Shown here in pieces: positions 1-10,475 of a stretch of 64,000 bases of DNA. Made by a program: the position numbers and the translations under genes. The DNA is from Holothuria scabra (lineage: Eukaryota; Echinodermata; Holothuroidea; Aspidochirotida; Holothuriidae): NCBI GenBank assembly GCA_037179385.1, contig CM074190.1, forward strand, positions 7,082,284 through 7,146,283, written 5' to 3'. The first letter of the stretch is position 1. Each line of letters begins with the position of its first letter. The notes beneath the pieces were generated by a model. The model made no database searches and was not told the origin of the DNA. It saw only the letters and a program-made list of their open reading frames with translations.

Positions 1-1085
1 AAGCCTCAGTGTCACTATTCTTCATGCCCTCATTTGACAAGTATTTCATCGCTACACTGGGAACACTTTTCTTTGGTTGATTATGAAATATCTTTACATT
101 GCAGAAAACGATTAATCTTAGTCTTTGCAAATTATGAAATATGCCGTGACGTTGCTTCGTCAGAATGCAACATAGACATCCCAGTAGATCAAAGGCGGTG
201 TGGGGGTGTAACTGGTATCTGGGTTTGCTTCAGGATCTGTGCCCTAAAGCGTGAAAAACAATAACAAATTGGCCTGTTAGCTAACCCCAAATGCGATGTA
301 ACTTTTTGTGTGTTTTGATGTATTGTTCCTTTAAATCAGTTAACGAGATGTGAAATCAGACTATATCAAGACTGTATGAAGTATGCTTTATTTCCTCCCT
401 GAGGCAATAAGATGTAATCAGGCAGAGAAGGAAGATGTTACAGAAATTAAGAAGGAAAGTTTCATCATGTGATTTAGTAATGTTTATCAATGTGGTGTGT
501 CAAGAATCCTTGGATCCATTATAAACATTTACATCGAACGTATCATTGAAATTTTAACAATGCCCTGGTGATATTATTTGCTGGTGGTTCAAATCTTTTC
601 TTGCATGTGGATGTTTATGCGCGACTGCAACAAGCTTTAAGCCTTTTTGAAATGATTTGTTGTCAGCGACTGGTTGGACAAGCTATCCATTATAAATGAT
701 CAGAACGAATTTATTATATTTTCAATGCAAGTAATCAACGTGAATTGACATTCGTAGTTAAGGGCTTCAAACTGGATTGTGTGAAATCCCTTGGTATTCT
801 TCTTAAACACTTCACTCACTAGCAAGATCATACCGGTATTTGCGTTTTCATGGAACCTTTTTATCAAATACCCATTGCACTCTTTCTAGAAAAATACCCT
901 CGTCTCTTTTTCAAACTCTTTTACTCCCATTTTCAGGGCCATCGCGACATCTGGGTCTCAGTCCCACCCTTCCCAAAACAGAAGCTCGTGTTTTAAACAT
1001 TTTGTTACCATATGCATATGGCTTCACAGAACAAAAGGTGCTGCCTCATTTGGGGGAAACCGCGTATGTTATAGCAAGTGACATC
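1..1085. other. No recognisable feature
   Basis: AT-rich sequence with only short, composition-driven open frames. I see no repeat, RNA gene or exon that I can support. Confidence 0.5.
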
Positions 1086-1097
1086 AACAGATTCTAA

Positions 1098-1480
1098 CCG
1101 CTGATTAGTCAACCAATAGACCCCGTGCATATGATGTCACAGAGCGGAAAGTACTCCATTCTTTGGGGGGCAAAACAAAGCAACACATACAAAGGCAGAC
1201 AGCTGATTTGTCAACCAGTCAAATACGCGCATCTGCTACACGTGCAGGGCGAATTCTTATGCATGCGGCCACTTGTATCATTGTTTTGCATTCAAGAATG
1301 ACGTCAATGTGTCGTCAATGCACAAGTTCTATTGGGATATGCGCGTAAGTCCGCAACACCTGCGTGGCAAAGACTTCTCCGTGCGTGTCACGTGCTTCAC
1401 TGTTTTACTCCAAATTGACGTCGTGTTACGTCAAAGCATAAGGTCTATTATGGAGTTGCATGGATCCATACATACACTTA
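1098..1480. repeat. Diverged tandem repeat with CRE-like motifs
   Basis: Related segments recur. GCTGATTAGTCAACCA near 1100 matches GCTGATTTGTCAACCA near 1202. A block around 1278-1345 resembles one around 1397-1470, both with a TGTTTT run, TGACGTC and a TTCTATTGGG-like or GTCTATTATG-like stretch. The array is richer in CpG than its surroundings. It contains a full CRE (TGACGTCA, 1299-1306), TGACGTCG (1416-1423) and TTACGTCA (1426-1433). Regulatory activity is inferred from the motifs only; it may be just an old satellite remnant. Confidence 0.5.
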
Positions 1481-1589
1481 CTCGCCATTGCATTTTATTT
1501 TCCTTTGCATCCGGCATGAAATAGGAAACGTTACATAACTACTATGGCGTTACATACATATCAAACACTAATAGTTGTCACTGCAATGC

Positions 1590-1773
1590 CTCGTCAACAT
1601 TCGTCTCTCAGGGTACCGGAAATTACCCTCACACAATGGAATGAAGATAAGGCCTATCTAGTTTTTGAACGGGACAGAACTCGTAAACATTTTTTCTCTC
1701 AGGTTAAGGGTAACTAGTCTCACACAATGGAATGAAGATAGGCCTATCTAGTTTTTGGACGGGACAGAACTCG
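1590..1773. repeat. Two-copy tandem duplication, unit about 90 bp
   Basis: Two adjacent units begin CTCGTCAACATT (1590) and CTCGTAAACATT (1680). They share CACACAATGGAATGAAGATA and CCTATCTAGTTTTT with few differences. No coding sense is seen. Confidence 0.85.
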
Positions 1774-2721
1774 TGTCTTCGAATAAGTATTCAATGTTCC
1801 CTCTGGACATGATTGTGCTTAGTCTCCAAATTGTGCTTCCAAAAAGAAATGTTTATTCTTTCATTTGCACAGAAGAAATCTAAATTAGATTGAATATTTG
1901 TTTTTCTCTGGCCTCTTACAGGACATCCTTAAATGCAAGTTGACATTTTCAGCAAGTTTCACTGATGTATTGACTTCAGTGCGTACCTTTCTGAATCCCT
2001 CTTTAATGTAGAAGGTGAGACTGAAAATTCAGCTTCAGTATAAGTTTGTGATACAGCGACCAATTACATTGTATTTTGAGTGTCAGTTGAGAGGAAGGAG
2101 GTCGATTTATATAAGGTGATGTCCCCATTAAAACAGATGTTACAGAGCACTATCGGACCGATTTCAAGTAATAAAAGTCACTGATTAAAATAAAGAACAC
2201 CCTTTTCGTGTGTTATATTTGGAACAGAAGGTTTTATTGGTGATACTGTGTCACTTGTTAAAGTCTTGGTCGTATCATGCTTTCATGTTAAATCAATGTT
2301 GAAAGTACTTGTGCCTTCCAGTCACAAGTTGACAGATTTATAACAAGGCTAAGCACCCCGTTACTCCCTCTAAGGTACGTGTCAGCGTATATATGTATTA
2401 GTAAAAGTAGGATTGTTTTTCAGCAACTCGTTAACAGTCCAAATATTTTCGACGGAAATGTCTGACACTTAATATATTTAAAGCTGAGATATTTGATTAA
2501 ATTTGGTATAAAACTTAGTCAAATTGATGTAAAGTTGTATGTAAATTTAAAAATAGTCAATGCTTCCCGAAAAAGATCTCTTCAAAACTTGAAATTGAAC
2601 TGGGGTCCGAAGGACAACCAACGGAAACCTAGTTTTGTTCAATTCGAAAAATGGGACGGAAAGGATGGAAGATTGGTCAGTAGTTCCAAGGTGTTGCAAC
2701 TCCATGGTAATTCGATCCAGG
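1774..2721. other. No recognisable feature
   Basis: AT-rich sequence without supported genes. An 86-codon open frame at 2493-2753 has no recognisable similarity and runs into the palindrome at its 3' end. Confidence 0.45.
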
Positions 2722-2741
2722 CAGGGAGTTGCAACTCCCTG
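2722..2741. repeat. Perfect 20-bp palindrome, copy 1
   Basis: CAGGGAGTTGCAACTCCCTG is its own reverse complement and recurs identically at 13915-13934. A looser relative, CAGAGTTGCAACTCTCTG, lies near 25540. GTTGCAACTCCATGG about 30 bp upstream is related. It could be the end of a small element or a dimeric protein binding site; the function is unknown. Confidence 0.85.
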
Positions 2742-2759
2742 GTCCAGGGGTAAGTTTCT

Positions 2760-4571
2760 TCCTGTTCGGCAAGGTTCGTTTCATTATTTTGGCTTTTTGT
2801 TTTAATCTGTAGGCCTACTTAAAAGAAATTTTATGTAAATACCAAAATAAAGTTATGCCAGTGGCCGTTCGGAACCGCATTCACTATAACCGCGTGGTGT
2901 TTTGAGAAAAGAGCGCCTAGCCAGGTTATCGGACAGAATAGTTCAAAGCTTCACCTCGCAACTCCCCACCAAGTTTAAGACCCTCTGTATGGTCATTTTC
3001 ATTAAAAGAGTATGATAGAATATTATCCTATTTATACGTAAACACAATTCTAACTTATCATTTTTATGGTTGTTGCTTTAAAGTATGATTGTATCCGTCA
3101 GTACGGCACATGTTTTATTACCTAACTATAAATTCTGAGTTACAGTCAGAATATATGAGGAGGGGGAACTGTATCCACTTGAAGTTTTGGATAACCTCAA
3201 TATTCCGGCAAAACTGTTTGAAATTTAGCAAAGAATATATCCCAAATGCCTAGACTCTCAGGCAGACAATCCCCTCCATCCTCATTCGACTAGGTCCATA
3301 TCCATTTCGTTACGACATACATTACACTGCAAACTTAATATTTTACATCAAAAGGATATTAGTCATTCAGGATTGTGTCCAACTCATCCAACTATTTTGC
3401 TTTCACATTACGGTTTTGCAGCTCCCCCCCCCCCCCCGGGAAAGTGCGTTGTCCACTTATCAATTTCTTGCTCTACAGTGAGGTTACACCCACCTTCGTT
3501 GTCGCGAGTACCGGTATATTTTGCACTCGCGAATAATAGACTTACTCTCGGAAACACCTCACTACCTGATAGACCTATGCAATCGTATATTGAAGGTGAC
3601 GTTACAATCGTTGACGAATTGCATGTGATATACCGATGCTTAATCTTGTGTCGAATTTACACTGCTACATTACTACTGGGGAACCCCTTTTCCACTCTGA
3701 CAGTAATCAAATAAAATTCGCCTTTCAAAACCGATTTGTAGGTTAAGCAGCTTTAGTCGTAACTTGACTGAAAACATCGTTGCGGCTGTAACATGTCGAG
3801 TCGATTTAAGTAATGAAAGCAGGTCAGCGATGTTTGTAATCTTCGGAGCACACTCTTTGCTTCGCAGCTCCATCCTACTTTCGGTAATAAAGTAATTTGG
3901 AATTGGTTTGACGCTTGAAATGTAATCCAAAAGCTTATCTACCGAAGTTAAATTGCCTGTGTTTTATCTGTATCAAGGGGCCCAGTACTAAGAAAAGACG
4001 GCAAAGAACACGTACTTGATTACTGTATAACGATATGATCTTCCTTCAGACGGCCATCGGGTCATGTCGTGAACGCCTTCATGTAGGTAGGCTAACACAG
4101 CCATAATGTTTGCTGTAATCTCATGTACTCCCTACAAGCACCTCACAAAAGTTGAATACCATCATAGCTTATGTCTGCAATATGCTTCTCTTGAAAATGA
4201 TCCTGGGCTGCTTTTATTCGAATCTTTCACATAGCTAAATTAATGTTCAAACGAAATCTGGGAGGGCTTGAGGAGGGTGTAAGAGGTCTCATCTTTGTCT
4301 ACTACGCAGTGTAACTCTGCTGGAAAAGGATTCATTTTGCAATCTTTCCAGCTGGCATCTCCGAAGATTTAGTGCCAACAACAGATACAGTAAAATACAC
4401 AAGGCTTCCGTTGACGCTGGCTTTGTAAACCTCAGTATTTGTCATGTCGGTTCCTGTGTACCAATAGTCAGACATTGCTAATAATTAAATTTCAAAATAG
4501 GTGCGTCAGTTAGTAGCCTAGGTAGATAGATTAATGACACGCCAACTCAAATGTCAGCTACATAAAAAACG
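2760..4571. other. No recognisable feature; one poly-C run
   Basis: The only clear low-complexity item is a C run at about 3423-3438. No exon or transposon is recognised. Confidence 0.45.
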
Positions 4572-5199
4572 TTAAAGTGCAGGCTACTCCAGGTAAAAAA
4601 TGTATCAAAAATTATGTGAACAACAACAAAAAAAAAAAAAAAAAAAAAGAAAGAAAGAAAGAAAGAAAGAAAAAAAATGACTTCTTACAGTCCAAAACCA
4701 TCTTCAGAGGGCAATCTTGAGCAGAGGTATAAAATGTTGAAGTTTATTCATTCAAATTAAAACGGCACATAATGCAAAAATTTGTTATGTCATTATTGTA
4801 CTACTAAAATCTTTCTATTTCTTTCTTTTTCTGACAGTTACTACACCTTGCACCAATAATTTGATAGCACTCTTTCTCGTACGGGGTGATGTAATTAATT
4901 GCGCCCTCTCCGTGCAATGTGCTATGCAAGCAAACGGGGAGTGATCAAGGTCAGCAAAATGATTTCAATTTTAATGGGAAACAAAGAACGTTGTGTGAGT
5001 TGTAAAACAAGACTCACAAATTATTGCACAATGGACTAATTTCTTTTAAGTGAATAAATTTCAACATTTCATATCTTGGTTCAAGAAAATCCTTTTCAAG
5101 ATGGGAGTTGAACTGCTTTGCTACATTTTTCATGCTGCTCAATATATATATTTTTTAATCTATATGTTTTTTAATCTTTTGTCTTGAGGTACACTTTAA
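4572..5199. mobile_element. Family A MITE, copy 1 (TTAA-flanked, long inverted repeats)
   Basis: The element starts TTAAAGTG and ends ACTTTAAG-type, with TTAA at 4572-4575 and 5196-5199. The right arm carries TTGAGGTACACTTTAA. Both arms contain the inverted modules (GAAGTTTATTCA; CATTTTTCATGC) seen in the other copies. No transposase is present. The left arm is interrupted by an A/GAAA run. TTAA ends suggest piggyBac-like mobilisation, which is inference. Confidence 0.75.
4628..4677. repeat. Poly-A then (GAAA)n microsatellite
   Basis: About 21 A residues are followed by a GAAA array and a short A run, inside the left arm of the family A element. Confidence 0.95.
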
Positions 5200-5554
5200 G
5201 TTCAAAAATTGTATCCAATATGCTTCAAACTCAAGTTTGTCTCCAAAAGCGATTCAAGTCCATTTTAAGTCCTCTAGCAGGAGGGGAATAGTCTAACAAT
5301 AGTTACATTCCTGGGTTATCCAACTCCTGTTAATTAAATGTCAACAAAACATACTGGGAAATAACAAACAAAAATATCATAGCATTCCTTTTCAAACTCT
5401 ACTGCCCTTAAAAAACTTTTGAACACATCTAGGCTGTTTTCTTTTGTTGAAATTAGCAACCTCCAAGAGTCGTTAGCTCTGTTATGGAAATGATCACGTG
5501 ACAGACGGACTTCTTTGGCGATCAAGTCATGCTGGCGACGCATACATACTTAAT
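5200..5554. other. No recognisable feature
   Basis: Spacer between a family A MITE and a family C fragment. A 69-codon minus-strand frame here has no recognisable similarity. Confidence 0.4.
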
Positions 5555-5686
5555 AACTTCATTTGCTGATATCGCGAGAAATACATGCCCGATTTGAATG
5601 GTTCGAAAGTCATTTTGTGCCAACTTTTGTAGTTTTAGTTTCTTTCCTCAAATGAAAATTGCAGTTTTGCTTTCACTTCCCCTTCA
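5555..5686. mobile_element. Family C repeat, 3' fragment
   Basis: The segment with GAGAAATACATG, CCGATTTGAATGG and the end ACTTCCCCTTCAA matches the right-hand parts of the copies at 13.7 kb and 52.0 kb. The left portion is missing. Confidence 0.65.
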
Positions 5687-5699
5687 ATGGCTCCGTGAC

Positions 5700-6481
5700 G
5701 CATGAACTACTTGATTATAGCAACGTGTTCGTTCTTTCATAATCACAGCTTTTGAAAATGTTTTGAAAAAAAAATTGAGACTGAAAGTTAACGGACAAGG
5801 AGCTTTACCCTTAGGTTTGATAAATATAGGTTGAAATGACATGGTGAATGCCATCTTTTCGTAAATTGTGTCAAATTTTACAGAATATCAGTAAAATAAT
5901 AAATATTGAAAGGTTTTCTTTTGATTTGGTATGCGAGTCCTAGTTTGTTTACCTACTACCTGGCGCAGGACTGTCCTTGATGACGTTGGAAGGATAACTG
6001 GGTGCTGGGTGATGGATGCTCCTTGCGTTGGATGTTGTCAACAATACCCCCCCCCTCCCCATGTTTATAGTTATAGTTAAGGGTGTTGAAATAGTGGTTT
6101 TAAGTAGAGTATCGTCTTTGTTTCTGGCAGTTCCGGTCTTTCTTTGGAACTTTGCCCCGCTCATGTCCGTTTCCAAGCAGGTAAAAACTTCGTTGACTAA
6201 CAAGTTTTCCTCTCTTCTTTATCTCAGTAATGGCTGAGTATAGCAACAGTGTATTCTAGTGATATAAACGGCCCAAGAATAAACAGTGAGACAAGAACTC
6301 TGTTTTTGTCTAGCATTAGTCACCGCATATACCGATTCAGTGCTTTAATCACTTTTACACTGGAACACGCTATAAAGATAAATAAGACATACATGGTGAA
6401 TCTGTTCCATATTTTGGTTTTAGTACGGTAGGTTGAAAGGTAGCTTGAGTTGTCAGCAAAAAACCTGATTTAACTTGGCAG
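5700..6481. other. No recognisable feature
   Basis: A short C-rich run lies near 6049-6058. Overlapping short frames on both strands at about 5949-6237 look like chance. Confidence 0.4.
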
Positions 6482-7033
6482 TTAAAGTGTGCCTCAAGTC
6501 AAAAAATTCAAAAATATATAATTAAGAGCATGAAAAATGAATTCTCACATTTCAATTCCCATCTTCATAGGACATTCTTGACCTGAGATATAAAATGTTG
6601 AAGTTTATTCACTTAAAATGCGCAATAATTTATGACTCTCTTGTTGTACAACTCACAGAACGTGCTTTGTTTTTCTTTAAAATTAAAATTTTTTTTATGA
6701 CCTTGAACACTTCCTGTTTGCTTACACAGCATGTTTCACAGAATGGGCTTAATTAATTACATCACCCCATTAGAGTAAGAGTGCTACCACACCTTGGTAC
6801 AAGGTGCAGTTTAACTTTCAGAAGAGCAAAGAAATACAAAGATTGAAATTTGAGTTGTATTACAATGACATCACAAATTATTGCGCAATATACATTAAGT
6901 TGAGTGAATAAACTTCAACATTTTATAACTCAGCTCAAGAATGTCCTCTGAAGATGGGAGTTGGACTGTTAGAATTCATTTTTCATGCTCTATAATATAT
7001 ATTTATGAATTTTTTACTTGAGGTACACTTTAA
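6482..7033. mobile_element. Family A MITE, copy 2 (best-preserved ends)
   Basis: TTAAAGTGTGCCTCAAGTC at the left and GACTTGAGGTACACTTTAA at the right form terminal inverted repeats. TTAA is at 6482-6485 and 7030-7033. Inner inverted modules include GAGCATGAAAAATGAATTCT, AAAATGTTGAAGTTTATTCA and GCGCAATAATTT. At about 552 bp with no open frame, it is a non-autonomous fold-back element. Confidence 0.85.
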
Positions 7034-8284
7034 GGAGTAAGCTGTCCTATGATAAAGAGACATTTGAAATTATGTTAGTATCTCTTACGGTTCTCAAGAT
7101 ATAGGCCTACATCGTCAGAGTTTGTATGTTTCTGAAGACTGAGGCAACTTTTTGTTTACTTGATATTAATTACTCATCAGATAAGTTTATGGTTTGGCAA
7201 TTGATACCGATGACATATCAATGTTGTGACTTTCCTTTAAATGGAGATTGCAAAAACAAAAGTTAACATGAACCATATAAGAATGTCCCTCTCTAAAGGC
7301 ATCACAGAATTTGCATATTCAATTCACATTTATGTATGATTAAGTGCAAATCAGAAAATTCTCTACGAAATGGGCAATTTCTGAAGGATTTTGATGGAAA
7401 TTGTGGCAGATTTCTTGGTTTCTTTTTAATGCTTTTTACATCAATATTCAACTTTGTTATTTTTGTCACCAGACCAAGTTGAAGGAAAAAGCTATTTTAG
7501 TACACTCCCGGCCCCTTGACATTGATCTTAGACTTAGTCTAGCAAGTTACTGGAGGCTCAGACAAGTACGAAATGCTTGATATAATGGACAGGGTTAAAA
7601 GTTATAAATATCAATAAAATTGATTGACTGCAGTCATTAATACAGAAAACTATGATTTTACACAAGATAACAGGGGCCTTTACCGTCAAAATGGAATTGC
7701 TTACAATGGGTTTGTCAGATGAGCTACAAATAACTCAGAAGTGACTCATCGTTTCTGTTTTCTGCCATATCATGACATTGAAATCAATACATGTTGTCTG
7801 GTTGTGGCCCCAAATGTGGCAACGTACTGGAAAGAGTTATTAGAAAATTAAGTGAACATCATGGCCGTACGGGACAGGAGTCCTGGGGCTGCAGCCCCCA
7901 ATAGGCTAAAACCTTGCTGAATCGGGCAGACCAGATGCAGTCGTGCAAAAAGTCACCCCTTGAGAGAAAGCGGTCCGCATTGCCATGCTGATCATGATAT
8001 TTTCAGCACTAAGCTACCGTGGTGGGGGATCTCTTGCATTGTTGAGTTTGCAATTACGTCACGGGATAAAAGAGCGTACACAAAGGTCTCAGGAACGTCC
8101 GAACATCGCCATTTTCAGACATATATAGAATTTCCTGTGGGAGAAAAAAAATTAACTGATAAAATGACATTTTATCTTTTGCGTGCATACGAATCGATTT
8201 TCTCAAAGATCTTTTAATACAACTGCCCTTTTTTAAGAACAAGAAAGCAAAGTGTTCATATTTTGCTTTTCATAGTAATGAACG
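7034..8284. other. No recognisable feature
   Basis: AT-rich spacer between MITE copies. The 85-codon frame at 7960-8217 has no recognisable similarity. Confidence 0.4.
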
Positions 8285-8855
8285 TTAAAGGAAAATGTCT
8301 ACAGTTACTTTTGACCCAAAATAAGGTTCTATAAGGTCAACTCAAGTATTCAGGTCAAGGACGGGGTACTTATTCTAAGCATTCTGGTTAAATTTACATT
8401 GAAAGCTAATCTGTGTTAGTCTCAGCAAGGGATATGGGCAGGTAAAGTTGCAACATTTTCAACAAAAAGTGAACTTGAAACAAGCACATAGGACATCATA
8501 TCTCCACATTAATGATTCCTCTGTATAAAATTTTCAATCAATTTTCTCCAACAATTCCATTTTAATCAAAATGTGGTTGCATGTAAAGGACACAAGTGAC
8601 AAGAAAACTTTACAAACTGGGCATTGCCACCACATCATTTGCCAGATCAAAAATTCAAGGGCAACAGAATGAAAAAACGATAACAATAGTTTTAAAAAGA
8701 CAAAGCACTCTTTGTCAATGTGAGGGAGTAATATCCTTCATTTGTTGCATCTAGAAAAAAATACATGTCGGATTTGAAGAGAAGTTTCACCACATTGTGA
8801 AGATGTAGTAGTTCATCTTCCAAAAAGGAAAAAATGTTGCTGAGACTAATATTTC
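8285..8855. mobile_element. Family C repeat, near full length
   Basis: It shares with the 13.3-kb and 51.6-kb copies an ordered series: an AAATTTACATTGAAA-like block, ACTTGAAACAAGCACAT, CATCATATCTCCACATTA, a TGTGAGGGAGTAATAT-like block and TTTCACCACATTGTG. The left boundary is placed at TTAA (8285) by analogy. The right end abuts a family A copy, so the junction is approximate. Confidence 0.6.
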
Positions 8856-8874
8856 TTTGAAAGGTACCTCAAGT

Positions 8875-8947
<73 letters not shown>

Positions 8948-9460
8948 GAACATGAAAAGTGAATTCTAGCAGTCTAACTCCCATTGTCATAGGACATTCC
9001 TGAGCTGAAATATGAAATGTTCAAGTTTATTCACTTAAAACAAATTTGTCTGTTGCGCAATAATTGGTGACTTTCTTGTTGCACAACTAACATAAAGTAC
9101 TTTGTTTCTTTTTACAGTTTTTATGAACTTGAACACTTCCTGTTTGCTCTGTTTGAGCATGTTGCACAGAGGTGACCCGATTAATTACGTCACCCCATAA
9201 GTATAAGAGTGCTATCACACCTTGGTGCACGGTGCAGTAACTTTCAGAAAAACAAAGAAATACAAAAATCGTAATTTGAATAGTACAACAATGACATCAC
9301 AAATTATTGCGCAATATACTCTTTAAATTGAGTGAATAAACTTCAACATTCTATATCTCAACTAAGGAATATCCTACGGAGGTGGGAGTTGGACTGCTTG
9401 AATTCATTTTCATGCTCTGTAATATATATTTTTGATTTGTTTGACTTGAGGTACACTTAA
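8856..9460. mobile_element. Family A MITE, copy 3
   Basis: AAGGTACCTCAAGT at the left and ACTTGAGGTACACTTAA at the right are the inverted ends. Inner modules match copy 2. The left arm has a (TA)n expansion. TTAA is clean only on the right. Confidence 0.8.
8879..8943. repeat. (TA)n microsatellite
   Basis: An uninterrupted TA tract inside the left arm of a family A element. Copy 2 has only a short ATATAT at the same point, so this is a local expansion. Confidence 0.98.
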
Positions 9461-10135
9461 TATCTGGTTCCATAAAAAGTAGAACACAACGCTTGCACAA
9501 TGCAGTTGAAACTGATGTGTACCTAATTTAAATACCTAATTTAAAATTAGTATTGTCATATGTATTCCTGTTAATCATATAACCGTTACAGTCAGGCAAC
9601 ATAGTTCCTTGTTTATGTTATTGTAATGTTTGCGACGTAAAAGTTTTGGGGAACCAAGGGGAATGTAAAAGACACTCGATAACTTTAGGTGAATGTTTTC
9701 AGAATGATGCCGGAGGGGCTTTAGGATCAACATTGTGCGACTAGTATCTATAGGTATCATCTGCGTATAACCAAGGGCCTGCGTTAATTACAGAATAGAG
9801 CGGTCCAAATCTTTTTGTTTTTGTAGAGTCATTGTTTCTCTCGTTAAACTTGAACTTTTAGCAGTTGAAAAACAACCAAAGAAAACAACAAATTAAGCAA
9901 CTGTTCCAGTCAATAAAATACAGAGAGACTGTTAACAAATGGAGTAAAGTATGTACGTGTGATGAACACGTTCCGAAGACGGTTCCCAAAATAGACGGTT
10001 ATTTTAGACAATAATACATTTGTTCTTGAAGGATTTGACTTCGCCTCAAACAGGCTACTAATTTCTGATTTATCTTTGATCGTTAGTAAAAATACAATAG
10101 GCCTGTACACGGGGTTTTCTAACAGAACGTTTCTA
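9461..10135. other. No recognisable feature
   Basis: AT-rich, with only unrecognised short open frames. Confidence 0.4.
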
Positions 10136-10475
10136 TTAGAACGTTTCATGTATAAACTGCACCTTGGTTTCTTGGTTGACATGTTGTACAGGGAGAGCTT
10201 GTAAAGTCAAGTCACCCCAGATCACTAAGAACGCGCCCATGTTTTGGCAAAAGATGCAATAGATTTCGCAAAACAAAGAAACACAAAGATTGTAATTTGA
10301 GCTAGTACAACAAACACATCCCAAATAATTGCCCATGTGAACCATTTAATTTAGGGAATAAACTTGAACATTTTATATCTCAGCACTGGCATACCTTGTG
10401 AATCTGGGGTCGGGCCATTCGGATTCAGTTTTAGTGCTTTGTAATGTTTTTTTCCTTGTTCTTTTTGTGGAAATT
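10136..10475. mobile_element. Family A MITE, decayed right half
   Basis: TAAACTGCACCTTGG, AACAAAGAAACACAAAGATT, ATAAACTTGAACATTTTATA and TTTTAGTGCTTTGTAAT follow the order of the right halves of copies 2 and 3, with many substitutions. No terminal TTAA is recognised. Confidence 0.6.
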
